Shown here one piece after another: positions 1-8,426 of a stretch of DNA of 64,000 nt. This stretch comes from Photobacterium sp. CCB-ST2H9. Its GTDB lineage: Bacteria; Pseudomonadota; Gammaproteobacteria; Enterobacterales; Vibrionaceae. The DNA lies in NCBI RefSeq assembly GCF_023151555.2, contig NZ_CP100425.1:2790001-2854000 (forward strand), written 5' to 3'. The notes below the pieces were generated by a model. That model was not told the DNA's origin. It did no database searches and saw only the letters and a program-made list of their open reading frames with translations. Both the position numbers and the translations under genes were made by a program. Position 1 is the stretch's first letter. Each line of letters starts with the position of its first letter.

Positions 1-1588
1 CCGTAGACACATTACGTAAATCGGTACGGAAGCCCGCCCAAACTGGCGAACCATCTTCGTTTAACTCAAGAGGGCCTGTGTCTTGCCACTTCATCTTGGT
101 GTAGTCGTAGTAGGCGTTGTATGAATCTACAACCTCTTCAGCTGGGCGGAACCCACCCAGCACTTGCTCCATATCCGCTTCGTACGCTTTTTTCGACTCT
201 TTACCACGTTTATCAGATTTAAACTTAGGGGTACCAAATGGTGGGTTGGTACAGATCAAATCAAAGCTGTTTGGCTTTAGCGACGGCGTGGTTAATGAGT
301 TACCGGTGTAGAAGATTTTTGCTTTCGGTGCACCTTGCAGTGCCATATTGACACGTGCAAGCATCACCATACGCGGCGCAGCATCGGCACCCACAAAGCC
401 ATTTTCGAGCAAGTGGTTAAATTGCTGTTCGCGCTCTTGGTCTGATAGACCCGCTACTGTGTGGAGGAAGTTTTTTACGCGGCTTAACGCCACAGAACCA
501 AAGCCGTATGAACCACAGGTAGGATCACAGAAGCGGAACTGACCAGAGGTGATTTGCGCGACGGCATTAGTATCGTTTTCGATGTCATGGAACACCATAT
601 CCAGCATCGCGTCTTTTACTGGCTTTGGTGTTAGGTAAATGCCCAAACCACCTTTAGATTCAAAGTTCGCACGCAGGAAAACATCGAATACACGGCCCAG
701 GAAGTCAGCCGATACATCAGCCAGTGTACCTTGGCGGGTTTCACCGGTTTTCTCATCCGTGAACGGGCCTAAGTCTTGAATCGCTTTTAACAGGGTTTCG
801 TAGTTACGCGGCTTTTCTAAACGTAGGTGAGTTTTCGCATCAAAAATTGGATTCGCTTCACCTGCATCGTTGACGACAACATAGTCTGGGTGCAGTTTGA
901 AATGGTCAAATGCCGCCTGAATAAGCTCAACCGCCGCATCGCCATGTTCTTTTACGTATTGATAGGTGAAGATTTCAGGCAGCTGATAAACTTGACCATT
1001 ATGCTCAAAGCCAAGGTCGCTATCTTTTTTGTGATGAACGCGGAATGACTCTAGGAAAAGAATCTTCGCCACTTCTTCGATAATGTCGTTTTTGTCAGAC
1101 ACCTTATCTTTTACGGTTTGATAAACCTGCTCATGAAAGGCATCAAGATCGTGCATTAGGTTACGGTACACCATTGCAGACCATGCCAAGTTCTGCTCTC
1201 CACTTAAGCGTTCGTAATCACGAATAAGCTCAATACTTGGAATTTCAGGTACCGCTTGGCTAAAGCCTTTAAATTCATAGCTACGCTGGTTGTTCGCATC
1301 GGCCAAACAGATAAACGCTGGCCACTGGCTCTCGTCACCCAGCATGTCGTTTTCACCCAACAGCTCAAATACCAACGCATCTAGTGTTTCTGGCTCTGAG
1401 TAATGCCAGTTGCCCTCTGCAAGGATCAGCAACAATATTTTCGGCGTTTGGTTACCTTCAACAACACCCCATACAAGCTCTGCTTGGTAAGAGTCTTGTG
1501 TTGCCTCTAAAGGTAACGATTCACTGAATTGACGAAACTGTTTGCGAACTGACGTATAAATTGGAGCGAGTTCTGTAGCATTACTCAT
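1..1588 (-). CDS. N6-adenine DNA methyltransferase (HsdM-like), 3' end beyond window
   Basis: I translated this frame by hand from the ATG at 1586-1588; it stays open to base 1, giving 529 residues without a stop. It would methylate adenine in DNA as the modification arm of a restriction-like system. A SAM-binding motif I (DPTCGS) lies near residue 350 and the catalytic motif IV NPPF (NPPFGTP) near residue 446, the order of gamma-class N6 methyltransferases such as HsdM. The N-terminal 200 residues (MSNATELAPIYTSVRK...) do not show the helical HsdM_N pattern I would expect from textbook type I enzymes, so it may be a type I variant or a BREX/DISARM-like enzyme. It lies downstream of the small protein at 1681-2094 and the HsdS-like gene at 2084-3589, all on the minus strand. 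Cut by the window edge. Confidence 0.85.
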   Translation of the reverse strand, partial: MSNATELAPIYTSVRKQFRQFSESLPLEATQDSYQAELVWGVVEGNQTPKILLLILAEGNWHYSEPETLDALVFELLGENDMLGDESQWPAFICLADANNQRSYEFKGFSQAVPEIPSIELIRDYERLSGEQNLAWSAMVYRNLMHDLDAFHEQVYQTVKDKVSDKNDIIEEVAKILFLESFRVHHKKDSDLGFEHNGQVYQLPEIFTYQYVKEHGDAAVELIQAAFDHFKLHPDYVVVNDAGEANPIFDAKTHLRLEKPRNYETLLKAIQDLGPFTDEKTGETRQGTLADVSADFLGRVFDVFLRANFESKGGLGIYLTPKPVKDAMLDMVFHDIENDTNAVAQITSGQFRFCDPTCGSYGFGSVALSRVKNFLHTVAGLSDQEREQQFNHLLENGFVGADAAPRMVMLARVNMALQGAPKAKIFYTGNSLTTPSLKPNSFDLICTNPPFGTPKFKSDKRGKESKKAYEADMEQVLGGFRPAEEVVDSYNAYYDYTKMKWQDTGPLELNEDGSPVWAGFRTDLRNVST

Positions 1589-1680
1589 AATTCTTTTCCT
1601 AGTACATGCCTCTTTTCATTGAGGCTTTTCTGTTGAGCTAAGCTCAAAGGTCAAATTGGTTTACAGCAAGATAGGGTTCA

Positions 1681-2094
1681 CTAAGCGATCTTAATAAGTG
1701 GCCCCATCATGGTTAATTTGGGATGTTCTTGCACCGCGCTTTTCAGCATGCCCTCTGTGGCGACAATGTGGCTCGGTAACTTGCTCAGGGCTAACTTGAC
1801 TGGCAGTGGGCGGTTAAACTCAATGACTAAATCCAGCAAAATATCGCCTAAATTCTGGCTGCTATTATCTGCCTTATCCTTTTCTGTGGCTTGGATAAGG
1901 AAAGCACCCGTATTGGGCTCTTTTTGTACTGTTTTTTGGCAGCTAAGCCATAATGACAACTGGCTTTTTTGCCAGCCTAGCTCTTGCCAAATATGGCTTT
2001 GTTTTGACCAGATATCGTCTAGCGGTTGTGGTTGGCCCACCAGCCCCTCAAGGGTGTGCTGAAGCGCATGACGTAATTCTGAATCAGTTAACAT
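1681..2094 (-). CDS. Small unknown protein between HsdS-like and methyltransferase genes
   Basis: A 137-residue soluble protein with no signal peptide or membrane segment. I do not recognise the family. The start ATG lies inside the 3' end of the HsdS-like gene (11-nt overlap at 2084-2094), which suggests translational coupling and co-function. The C-terminal part, from about residue 95 (LPVKLALSKLPSHIVATEGML), is amphipathic and could be a winged-helix or adaptor domain, but that is only an impression. A 92-nt gap separates its stop from the methyltransferase start. It could be an accessory subunit of the restriction-like complex. The ORF on the opposite strand at 1709-2062 is a shadow. Confidence 0.7.
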   Translation of the reverse strand: MLTDSELRHALQHTLEGLVGQPQPLDDIWSKQSHIWQELGWQKSQLSLWLSCQKTVQKEPNTGAFLIQATEKDKADNSSQNLGDILLDLVIEFNRPLPVKLALSKLPSHIVATEGMLKSAVQEHPKLTMMGPLIKIA

Positions 2095-3589
2095 GGCTCA
2101 CCTCGTCTAAAGTTGGATGAACACTGTTATATACCTGTGCCATCTGCCCTTTTATCTGTTCCATCTCTGTCAATGCTTGGTTTTGCTTTTTCAAAATAGT
2201 GTCCAACTCACTATGCCAGCGGGTCGCTAATTCATTGGTCAGTGGTGGAAATGTCACCTTGGCGAGATCAGAGAGATTGATAAATGCTTGCACGCTGCCA
2301 CTGACTAATTGAGCCAACTGCCACTTAATTAACGGCGTTTCCAACAGCAAGGCATATGCGCCTGCATGCTGCTGAAAAGACAACGTCGCCAAATGCTCAC
2401 TTGCCAATGTTTCTTTGGAAGGCTTTTCGTTTAACCACAATACCTTACTCTCGATTGCAAATGTTGAGAGCAGCACATCATTTTGTTGTACCAAGCGTTT
2501 TTTCACACGAACGAGCTTGCTCGCTTCCTCGTCATTGGCGTCGACCTGGGTGAGGTTATCAGACAAACGAAAGTTCGATTTTATGTCTTTAATTCGTAGT
2601 AATTGATACTGCTCTGGTGGCGTTTGCTCAGCCTTCGGCTCAATCATCGCGAGTTGCGAAAGATACTGACCACCATTGGCAAGCAGTTGATGGCTTACTT
2701 TACTGTGCTCTGAATAACCAAAATCTAAGCGCTCGCTAAGATCCTCAGCTTTAAACCACGCTGTTTTTATTTCACTCTCATTCCACGAGATGGACGCGTT
2801 GTCTAAGAATTCCGTTAGCCACTTAGAGACTTGCTCGCGCAAGTCTCTAAGTGACATTTGGGTAAAATAGAGCCTTTCCAAACAAGAAAAATAGTACTCT
2901 GCAAGGCTGCAAAACTCGCTAGGTGTTGGCGCAAGAGGCATGTTTTTCAACTGTGACAGCCCCACGCGAACCATTTCGTCTTTTCGAATTCTGTTCTCTA
3001 GGTAGTCAACATACAGCGGTTGTTGTAAGCAGTAAGTCAGCCAGAGCGCATCGTAACGGTTTAAGCCTCTAACAATAGCCATATTCGCATCAATCGGATG
3101 CTGTCGATCAAATTCAGAAACATAAGCCGCCGATGCACTGCCCACGCGGCGAACCACCACATCAGAGGGTTTTACACAGGACTCGAATGAAAGGAGCGGC
3201 GTGAGATATTGGCCACGTTCAGGATTCAACCTCATGTCGGCGACATGCCTCATTCTGTAGTAGCGCTCTCCAGACAAAGTGTCTTCTATGTCTTTTGCTA
3301 ACGCCTTTGTCTCTTTATCGACCACCTTTGGTAAGTAGTTGAGTGTTATTGGATCTCGTTTACTGGTATCTAACAGAGAGACATTAGCCATATACCACTC
3401 TGACTCTGGGCTTTCGCTAAAGCGCCACCCATCAACAAACTTCACTTTATAGTCCGTCAAATGTGGCCATTTCTTTTGCTTTGCAAGCACGGGAAGAATT
3501 GCCGCTGTCGACAGATGATAATCAGCCCGCCAATCCACCGCATCTACAAACTCTTCACTCGATATCTTTTTGATAGTTACAGCCTGCAT
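2084..3589 (-). CDS. HsdS-like DNA specificity subunit
   Basis: Type I-like S subunit of about 501 residues, predicted to choose the DNA target for the neighbouring methyltransferase. It has the two-half layout of S proteins: a first target-recognition region to about residue 230, a helical spacer, then a second region starting near LLRIKDIKSN and ending in the typical 'NLSDLAKVTFPPL' plus C-terminal coiled helix (LDTILKKQNQALTEMEQIKGQMAQV). The frame is open to a GTG at 3721, but the first 44 residues of that longer version look like untranslated leader. I prefer the ATG at 3587-3589 (MQAVTIKKIS), preceded by GGGGATGA. Its 3' end overlaps the 137-residue gene. No hsdR is seen. Divergent from the TIGR04141-like gene at 3808. 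Confidence 0.75.
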   Translation of the reverse strand: MQAVTIKKISSEEFVDAVDWRADYHLSTAAILPVLAKQKKWPHLTDYKVKFVDGWRFSESPESEWYMANVSLLDTSKRDPITLNYLPKVVDKETKALAKDIEDTLSGERYYRMRHVADMRLNPERGQYLTPLLSFESCVKPSDVVVRRVGSASAAYVSEFDRQHPIDANMAIVRGLNRYDALWLTYCLQQPLYVDYLENRIRKDEMVRVGLSQLKNMPLAPTPSEFCSLAEYYFSCLERLYFTQMSLRDLREQVSKWLTEFLDNASISWNESEIKTAWFKAEDLSERLDFGYSEHSKVSHQLLANGGQYLSQLAMIEPKAEQTPPEQYQLLRIKDIKSNFRLSDNLTQVDANDEEASKLVRVKKRLVQQNDVLLSTFAIESKVLWLNEKPSKETLASEHLATLSFQQHAGAYALLLETPLIKWQLAQLVSGSVQAFINLSDLAKVTFPPLTNELATRWHSELDTILKKQNQALTEMEQIKGQMAQVYNSVHPTLDEVSHVN

Positions 3590-3741
3590 TTCATCCCCGC
3601 TGCCCATTTCCATGCTTCGTAATCTAGTCCACAACACATCAGAAATCAACAATTGATTCTTGCGAGTGTAAAGCGATGAATGGAAAATAAAATAAAAACA
3701 ACGTTGACAATCCAAAGTCACCTGCTCATTATAAATACAAG

Positions 3742-3761
3742 TGACTCACTATTGCGAGTCA
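3742..3761. promoter_or_regulatory. Inverted repeat in the divergent promoter
   Basis: TGACTC (3742-3747) and GAGTCA (3756-3761) form a perfect 6-bp inverted repeat with an 8-bp spacer. A further AGTCAC at 3716-3721 mirrors GTGACT at 3741-3746. It sits between the divergent HsdS-like and TIGR04141-like genes, about 50 bp upstream of the latter's ATG and next to TTGACA (3704-3709) and TATAAA (3730-3735). The 20-bp spacing of those two boxes is longer than ideal. Candidate operator coordinating both arms of the locus; inference only. Confidence 0.35.
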
Positions 3762-3807
3762 AAAGCGAAAGTTTGAAATTGGAATATTAACTTAAGGAGT
3801 GACATCT

Positions 3808-5463
3808 ATGCCGACAACACCGCTATCGATTTATCTACTGAAAAAAGGAATCAATGCCGACACTTCAGTCCTCAAACTCAACAATGCGAACAGCCATAAG
3901 GTTGAGCTCGAGGGCACAACAAGTGTTATGCACGTTCAAACACCGACCTCCAACCCACCCGCTTTTGCAAAATTGTTCACTGAAAGTAATCAATTAACTG
4001 ACGTTGACTTCGGAACAAACCAATCGACTGGCGCTGTGTTGGAGTTACAGCATGCTGGGCAGACCTTTTTTGTCGCCTTCGGTAAAGGCCACACTATGCT
4101 TGAAAAGGACTATATGGTTCATGACTTTGGATTGAGAACAGCCTTAAACCTGGTGGACACCAAAGACATCCGCGGTGTTGATACCGCTTCAAACAAAACC
4201 AAGCCTCTTAACGCTCGCGTTCAGAGTGGGTTAAGTGCGGAAGTCTCTGATTTTCCAATCGACATCGATGAAGACCTATTGTCTGCCATTGAGGGACTGA
4301 GCAACGATGCTGGCTTCGGCTCAAGAGTAAGTGGGCGTCGCAGAGCCTTAAAAGTGAACTTCAAGGGTAAGCTTGTTGAACTCCCGAAACTGCTAAATAA
4401 AGCCTACAAGAAGTACACCACAGCTCTGCCTAACGAGTTCAAGTGGGTGGAAAACATTCGAGAAGTCACTGACTCGACAATTATCTCAAGTTTGAACTGT
4501 GAGCTTGTGACGCTCCTCCAGAACTACAAGATGAATGGACCATCGCAAAACGATAACGTCTATATGATCGCGCCAGATGTGTATGACTCTGACACCGTAG
4601 TTGGCTTTAGCTATGGCGCCAATAGCAAGCAACGCTCAGATATTTTGAGCCTCCAGCGGTACCTGGACAAAGTCGTGGGTGAAAAGGGGACGCTGGAACT
4701 AGACCACCTTGTGACTGGTTACAAGGTGTTTGCCAAAGATGAAGATCATATTACGCGACATACTTGGACTGGTTACGAATGCTTGTACTGTGAACTTGAG
4801 AAAGACGGTAAACACTATGAGTTACGCGCTGGGTTTTGGTACGAAATAAATGTGGATTTCGTTAAAGAAATCAATGCAGTAATGGAAAACATTGCCACTT
4901 ACGATGTTCCACTTCCAGATTACGACCATGACTCTGAAGGTGCTTATAATAAGTATGTTGCGGCTAACGACGCTAACATTGAGTGCTTGGATACCAAGAA
5001 TATCTATCTTGGTGGCGGACAAAGCCGATTCGAGTTCTGTGACTTGGTCAATAAAAACAACGGCTTTGATAACAAGACTGACCTAATCCATGTGAAACAC
5101 TACACTTCTTCCGCCACTTTGAGCCACCTTTTTAGCCAAGGTGTAGTGTCAGCTGAAATTTTTCGCAGAAGTGAAGAAGCCCGTCAAAAGCTATATTCAG
5201 ACCACCCTGGTGTCATGCCTTTGACAGATCCAGCTGTCGCACCAAACGCTGGTGATTATCGAATCGTATATGCCATCTACGACATTGACGCCTTACCGAC
5301 TAAGCTTCCTTTCTTTTCGAAGGTCAACTTGAAGAATGCTTATTACAGGCTGGATCTGCTGGGCTATAAAGTTGCACTTGCACACATTGATGTGCATCCA
5401 AACAAGAGAGCTCAAACCAAAGCGAAGCAAGCGAAAAATGCCAAATTACCAACAGCGGCTTAA
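3808..5463 (+). CDS. TIGR04141/DUF6119-like protein (sporadic family, probable defence partner)
   Basis: About 551 residues. The opening 'PLSIYLLKKGI', the total length near 550, and the C-terminal half with conserved blocks (KDIYLGGGQSRFEFCDL near residue 400; HVKHYTSSATLSHLFSQG near 425) match what I know of the sporadically distributed TIGR04141 (DUF6119) family. Its function is not established; members tend to occur beside restriction-modification genes in mobile DNA. The late block (C-D-L ... H-V-K-H-Y ... A-T-L-S-H-L-F) resembles a nuclease or phospholipase-like active site but I cannot assign one. Start chosen at ATG 3808 because AAGGAG lies at 3794-3799; the GTG at 3799 would overlap that site. 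Soluble, no signal peptide. Divergent from the HsdS/HsdM-like genes. Confidence 0.7.
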   Translation: MPTTPLSIYLLKKGINADTSVLKLNNANSHKVELEGTTSVMHVQTPTSNPPAFAKLFTESNQLTDVDFGTNQSTGAVLELQHAGQTFFVAFGKGHTMLEKDYMVHDFGLRTALNLVDTKDIRGVDTASNKTKPLNARVQSGLSAEVSDFPIDIDEDLLSAIEGLSNDAGFGSRVSGRRRALKVNFKGKLVELPKLLNKAYKKYTTALPNEFKWVENIREVTDSTIISSLNCELVTLLQNYKMNGPSQNDNVYMIAPDVYDSDTVVGFSYGANSKQRSDILSLQRYLDKVVGEKGTLELDHLVTGYKVFAKDEDHITRHTWTGYECLYCELEKDGKHYELRAGFWYEINVDFVKEINAVMENIATYDVPLPDYDHDSEGAYNKYVAANDANIECLDTKNIYLGGGQSRFEFCDLVNKNNGFDNKTDLIHVKHYTSSATLSHLFSQGVVSAEIFRRSEEARQKLYSDHPGVMPLTDPAVAPNAGDYRIVYAIYDIDALPTKLPFFSKVNLKNAYYRLDLLGYKVALAHIDVHPNKRAQTKAKQAKNAKLPTAA

Positions 5464-5624
5464 ACGAGAGAAACAGCGGCTATGCTGATTAAATGCGAAC
5501 TGGCTTTAGCTGCTCGTTCAATGAAGGATCTATTCGACAAACGAAGAGCCAGTTATTCACACGGTCATCTGCAACTTACAGACAAGTCAGATGACCGTTG
5601 CTAGGGCACCGATAGCGCCGTTAT

Positions 5625-7883
5625 TTACCCGTTTTCAGTTAGAACCGTATTCACTTTGTACGAGCCCCAATTGAGAATCAACTGTCTGATATTTATACGT
5701 TGCCCCCTTTGAGTATCAACACAGGTATCACTTAAATTAGGCTTGTGATGCTGGGATTTCAGCATTGCACCTACCAAATCAGCTTCATCAAGCTCGACGG
5801 CGAGCATAAACGGTGTATATCCAAGCAAGGCTGTATCATGCTTGGCGTTCATATCTGCACCATGCTCTATCAACAACTTGGCTATTGCCCTGAAGCTGTC
5901 AGCTGTCGAATGCCGGACAATGTTTTCTCTTACATAGTCTTTCGTAGCATTCAAACCCAATCGGAAAACAGGGTCATTCTGTTGTTCCATCATTACCTTT
6001 TTGAGTTGCTCTAGTTCGAAAGGCATTAAACCCGCAGAATGTGCACGCACAGATTGCAGATTCATATCGGAGAATTTCAAACTGTCCCAATGCATCTCGT
6101 GAAGTTTTGGCCGTGTGTGATGAGCAATCATTCCAATAGCCGTGAAAAGAGGCGTCTCACCGATTGTGTCATGCTTTCTATCGACCGTTGCCCCCATTTC
6201 TAACACCTTTTTCACGATATCTAATCGCCCAGTCTGAACCGCGCAGCCCAATGGTGATAGCTTTCGCTTACTGGAGAGCGAATCCAGTATGCTTTTTCTG
6301 TGTGTCTTTTCACTTATCAGTTTAAACAATCCATCATCCATCGAATTGAGCGGTGCCAAGTTAATTTGTATCGCTTGAACTGCCATCAATATTGCAGATT
6401 CATTGCTGCTAGAAAGTTTGTTGACGTCCGCACCAGCCTCTAACAAACGTGCTACCGCGTCTAAATCATCCAGCATTGAGAAGTAAATCAACTGCGGCAT
6501 TTTTTTGACCAAGCCGCCTTGTATACCAACTGAAAAGGATTTGTTTGGCTTTGTGAGATCAAGCACATGAGCAGTTTCATCCACCATCCAAATTCCGTTG
6601 TTTTCATGAGGTTCGGCTGGATATACCGAATTGGGGAAGAAAGACTCTCTAGGAAACATAGCATTGAAAAATTGGCTAAAAGCGGCGATTTCCCACGACT
6701 CGATCTCTTGTACTTTCGCTTTAAACGCATCATTGCTGTGTTCGGGAGGTAAGAGATCCAACTTGAACAGGACGGCCATTCGTCTGAGTCTATTGATGAA
6801 CTTTTTGTCTGGTTTAGCACTACGACATGAAGCGGTTATCGCTTCAGTAATGATCTTTCCCGCATTCTCCCCTTGCCGGTATAAAACAAGTTCAAAGGCT
6901 AACTTGTAACACGATATCGCCAATGGCAACTCTCCCGCGTGCAGGTGGTACCGGGCTTTCATCCAGTGATAGTAATACGTTGTCTCATTATCTTTATCGA
7001 GTCGTTGTTGTTCTGCTTCCAACTGCGTAAGTAGCTCTAGGCAATGCTCTTTGTCATCTGCTTGCTTTGGTTTCCTGAGCCTTAGCAAATCAAAAAGCCC
7101 CAAAGCGAAATTCGTAGTAGAACAATAACGCTCCGTTCCTTCAGTGAGCAGTGCGCCAAGGCTTCTAACCATTTCATTCCAGCAGCCTTCAGCAGAGAGC
7201 TTCGACAATAAGTTCAGACAAGCACCGTCATTTTGAGAGAAGTAATAATCCCAAATCCTTGCGGTTATTAGCCTTGCCTTATATGTCCCCCAGCTATTAC
7301 CGTCTCTCCATTGCTCTCCTATCGACGCAATGCTATCGAGTTCCGGTATATCTCGACCCGATGACCATACTCTTAATCTCTCTTTCTGAACTGGCGTCGC
7401 GTCCTGATAAAATTTCCGCCACTCTACGCCATCACATATCGATGCTATAGCTAAGTCCATCAAAGGTTGTCGCTTTTCAGCAACACAATTCGGCGTTAAC
7501 TTCATTCCATCCAGCATGTCTCGACACAGCTCAGCAATCGCGAATGTCATGAAGTACTTACCTATTACTTCTCTCGCCTTCGATGCCTGAACGCCATCAA
7601 GGGGCATCCCATTAATTAGATCTATATACATGGACTCAACTCTTTCATACTCGCTCAGCATGTGGTCAGCAAAATAGACATTCACGTACTTACTGAGAGG
7701 AACATGGATAAGCTCTTGTTTGAGTGAGGAGAGCTGGTACGGGTTGATTTCCACTTGCTTACAAGCGTCATCTATCTTTTTCCCAGCTAACTTCTTAGTC
7801 CCCAAGCACTTTGCAATCTCTCTCAACAAATGTTGAAGCGTGAAATAAGGTGTAGTATTTGTATCGTTTGTATCGTTGCTCAT
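5625..7883 (-). CDS. Ankyrin-repeat protein with long helical N-terminus
   Basis: 752 residues, soluble. The N-terminal 450 residues are alpha-helical with no family I recognise; an HTH-like opening (LLREIAKCLGTKKLAGKKI, residues 15-35) is possible. The C-terminal part carries ankyrin units: one near 463-500 (DDLDAVARLLEAGADVNKL), one near 545-590 (SPLGCAVQTGRLDIVKKVL, then GETPLFTAI), one near 670-715 (AKLLIEHGADMNAKHD, then GYTPFMLAVELDEADLVGAML). Ankyrin arrays bind proteins, so a scaffold, inhibitor or effector role is likely. It overlaps the HicA-like gene by 4 nt (ATGA at 7880-7883), so the two are translationally coupled. Function unknown; the pairing with a solo HicA is discussed in the findings. 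Confidence 0.8.
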   Translation of the reverse strand: MSNDTNDTNTTPYFTLQHLLREIAKCLGTKKLAGKKIDDACKQVEINPYQLSSLKQELIHVPLSKYVNVYFADHMLSEYERVESMYIDLINGMPLDGVQASKAREVIGKYFMTFAIAELCRDMLDGMKLTPNCVAEKRQPLMDLAIASICDGVEWRKFYQDATPVQKERLRVWSSGRDIPELDSIASIGEQWRDGNSWGTYKARLITARIWDYYFSQNDGACLNLLSKLSAEGCWNEMVRSLGALLTEGTERYCSTTNFALGLFDLLRLRKPKQADDKEHCLELLTQLEAEQQRLDKDNETTYYYHWMKARYHLHAGELPLAISCYKLAFELVLYRQGENAGKIITEAITASCRSAKPDKKFINRLRRMAVLFKLDLLPPEHSNDAFKAKVQEIESWEIAAFSQFFNAMFPRESFFPNSVYPAEPHENNGIWMVDETAHVLDLTKPNKSFSVGIQGGLVKKMPQLIYFSMLDDLDAVARLLEAGADVNKLSSSNESAILMAVQAIQINLAPLNSMDDGLFKLISEKTHRKSILDSLSSKRKLSPLGCAVQTGRLDIVKKVLEMGATVDRKHDTIGETPLFTAIGMIAHHTRPKLHEMHWDSLKFSDMNLQSVRAHSAGLMPFELEQLKKVMMEQQNDPVFRLGLNATKDYVRENIVRHSTADSFRAIAKLLIEHGADMNAKHDTALLGYTPFMLAVELDEADLVGAMLKSQHHKPNLSDTCVDTQRGQRINIRQLILNWGSYKVNTVLTENG

Positions 7884-8074
7884 AGAACTCTTTGAATTTC
7901 CTTTTTAAAATTTATAAAGGCGCGTTTGTCGCTTGGTGAGCCTGGCACAGTGAACCTTTTCCCTCCTGGGGAATAGAGAGATCCATGCTTCTTGCGACGC
8001 TGATATCGCCAATCCGCTTTCACCAATTTAGCGATTAGCTTTTGAATGTCCTTATTGCTACTGTATTTAGGCAT
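7880..8074 (-). CDS. HicA-like mRNA interferase toxin without HicB
   Basis: 64 residues with the HicA double-stranded-RNA-binding-like pattern: a lysine-rich strand pair ending in KKHGSLYSPGG (the family's catalytic His is in this position), then FTVPGSPSDKRAFINFKKEI, the conserved 'P-S-D-x-R-A-x-x-N-F' signature near residues 43-56. HicA toxins cleave mRNA and tmRNA and are normally paired with a HicB antitoxin encoded next door. No HicB-like ORF is visible; the gene overlaps the ankyrin protein by 4 nt, which takes HicB's usual downstream position. It could be an active solo toxin, an inactivated relative, or neutralised by the ankyrin protein. Confidence 0.8.
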   Translation of the reverse strand: MPKYSSNKDIQKLIAKLVKADWRYQRRKKHGSLYSPGGKRFTVPGSPSDKRAFINFKKEIQRVL

Positions 8075-8112
8075 AAAAATGAGGTGAGATATGCTCTCCC
8101 ACCTCTCCCTTT

Positions 8113-8256
8113 TTACTTGCCGTTCTTTGCTGCAGCAGCTTGAGCTCGGGCTGCAAAGCTGCCTTTAGCTACTTGCCCGCCATTTGCCTTTGCGGCAGCT
8201 GATTGAATTCGTGCTGCTGCACTTGGCGTCATAGAGGTTGATTTAGTGTTCGACAT
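8113..8256 (-). CDS. Ala-rich SMP-like short repeat protein
   Basis: 47 residues starting at the ATG 8254-8256 behind a strong AAGGAG; the frame is open further upstream to 8343 but that part looks like leader. The sequence is an internal duplication: AAARIQSAAAKANGG followed by FAARAQAAAAKNGK, the pattern annotated as seed-maturation-protein (SMP, PF04927) repeats in bacteria and often seen as tiny orphan genes on Vibrio islands and conjugative elements. Function unknown. It is the promoter-proximal gene of a probable operon with the HicA-like and ankyrin genes (38-nt gap). An inverted repeat at 8268-8288 overlaps the edge of its ribosome site. Confidence 0.65.
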   Translation of the reverse strand: MSNTKSTSMTPSAAARIQSAAAKANGGQVAKGSFAARAQAAAAKNGK

Positions 8257-8267
8257 GTTTTGACTCC

Positions 8268-8288
8268 TTCTGTTAAGTAACAACAGAA
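8268..8288 (-). promoter_or_regulatory. Stem-loop abutting the SMP-like gene's ribosome site
   Basis: TTCTGTT (8268-8274) and AACAGAA (8282-8288) form a perfect 7-bp stem with a 7-nt loop. On the minus strand the stem ends inside the AAGGAG of the SMP-like gene. It could modulate initiation. The two plus-strand leaders at 8373 and 9668 share the idea of a hairpin just 5' of a strong ribosome site. Confidence 0.4.
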
Positions 8289-8372
8289 AAGCTACCAAAG
8301 CACGCAAAGAACCGCTCCCTCGCAAGTGGAGAGTTTTTTTCATGATTGAAAATGCCTGAATAAAACCAACTT

Positions 8373-8420
8373 CAGATATATGTCATGGCAGTGAACACAT
8401 CTGTTTCACTGCTTAAGGAG
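8373..8420 (+). promoter_or_regulatory. Conserved leader, copy 1: 14-bp motif + hairpin + strong ribosome site
   Basis: CAGATATATGTCAT at 8373-8386, then an 8-bp perfect stem (GCAGTGAA 8388-8395 with TTCACTGC 8405-8412, 9-nt loop), then TTAAGGAG at 8413-8420, then the DUF2787 start at 8427. The same 14-bp motif and TTAAGGAG recur upstream of radC at 9668-9712. No clear sigma70 -35 box lies at the right distance, so an activator-dependent promoter or a leader-RNA element are both possible. Confidence 0.55.
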
Positions 8421-8426
8421 TTGTTT

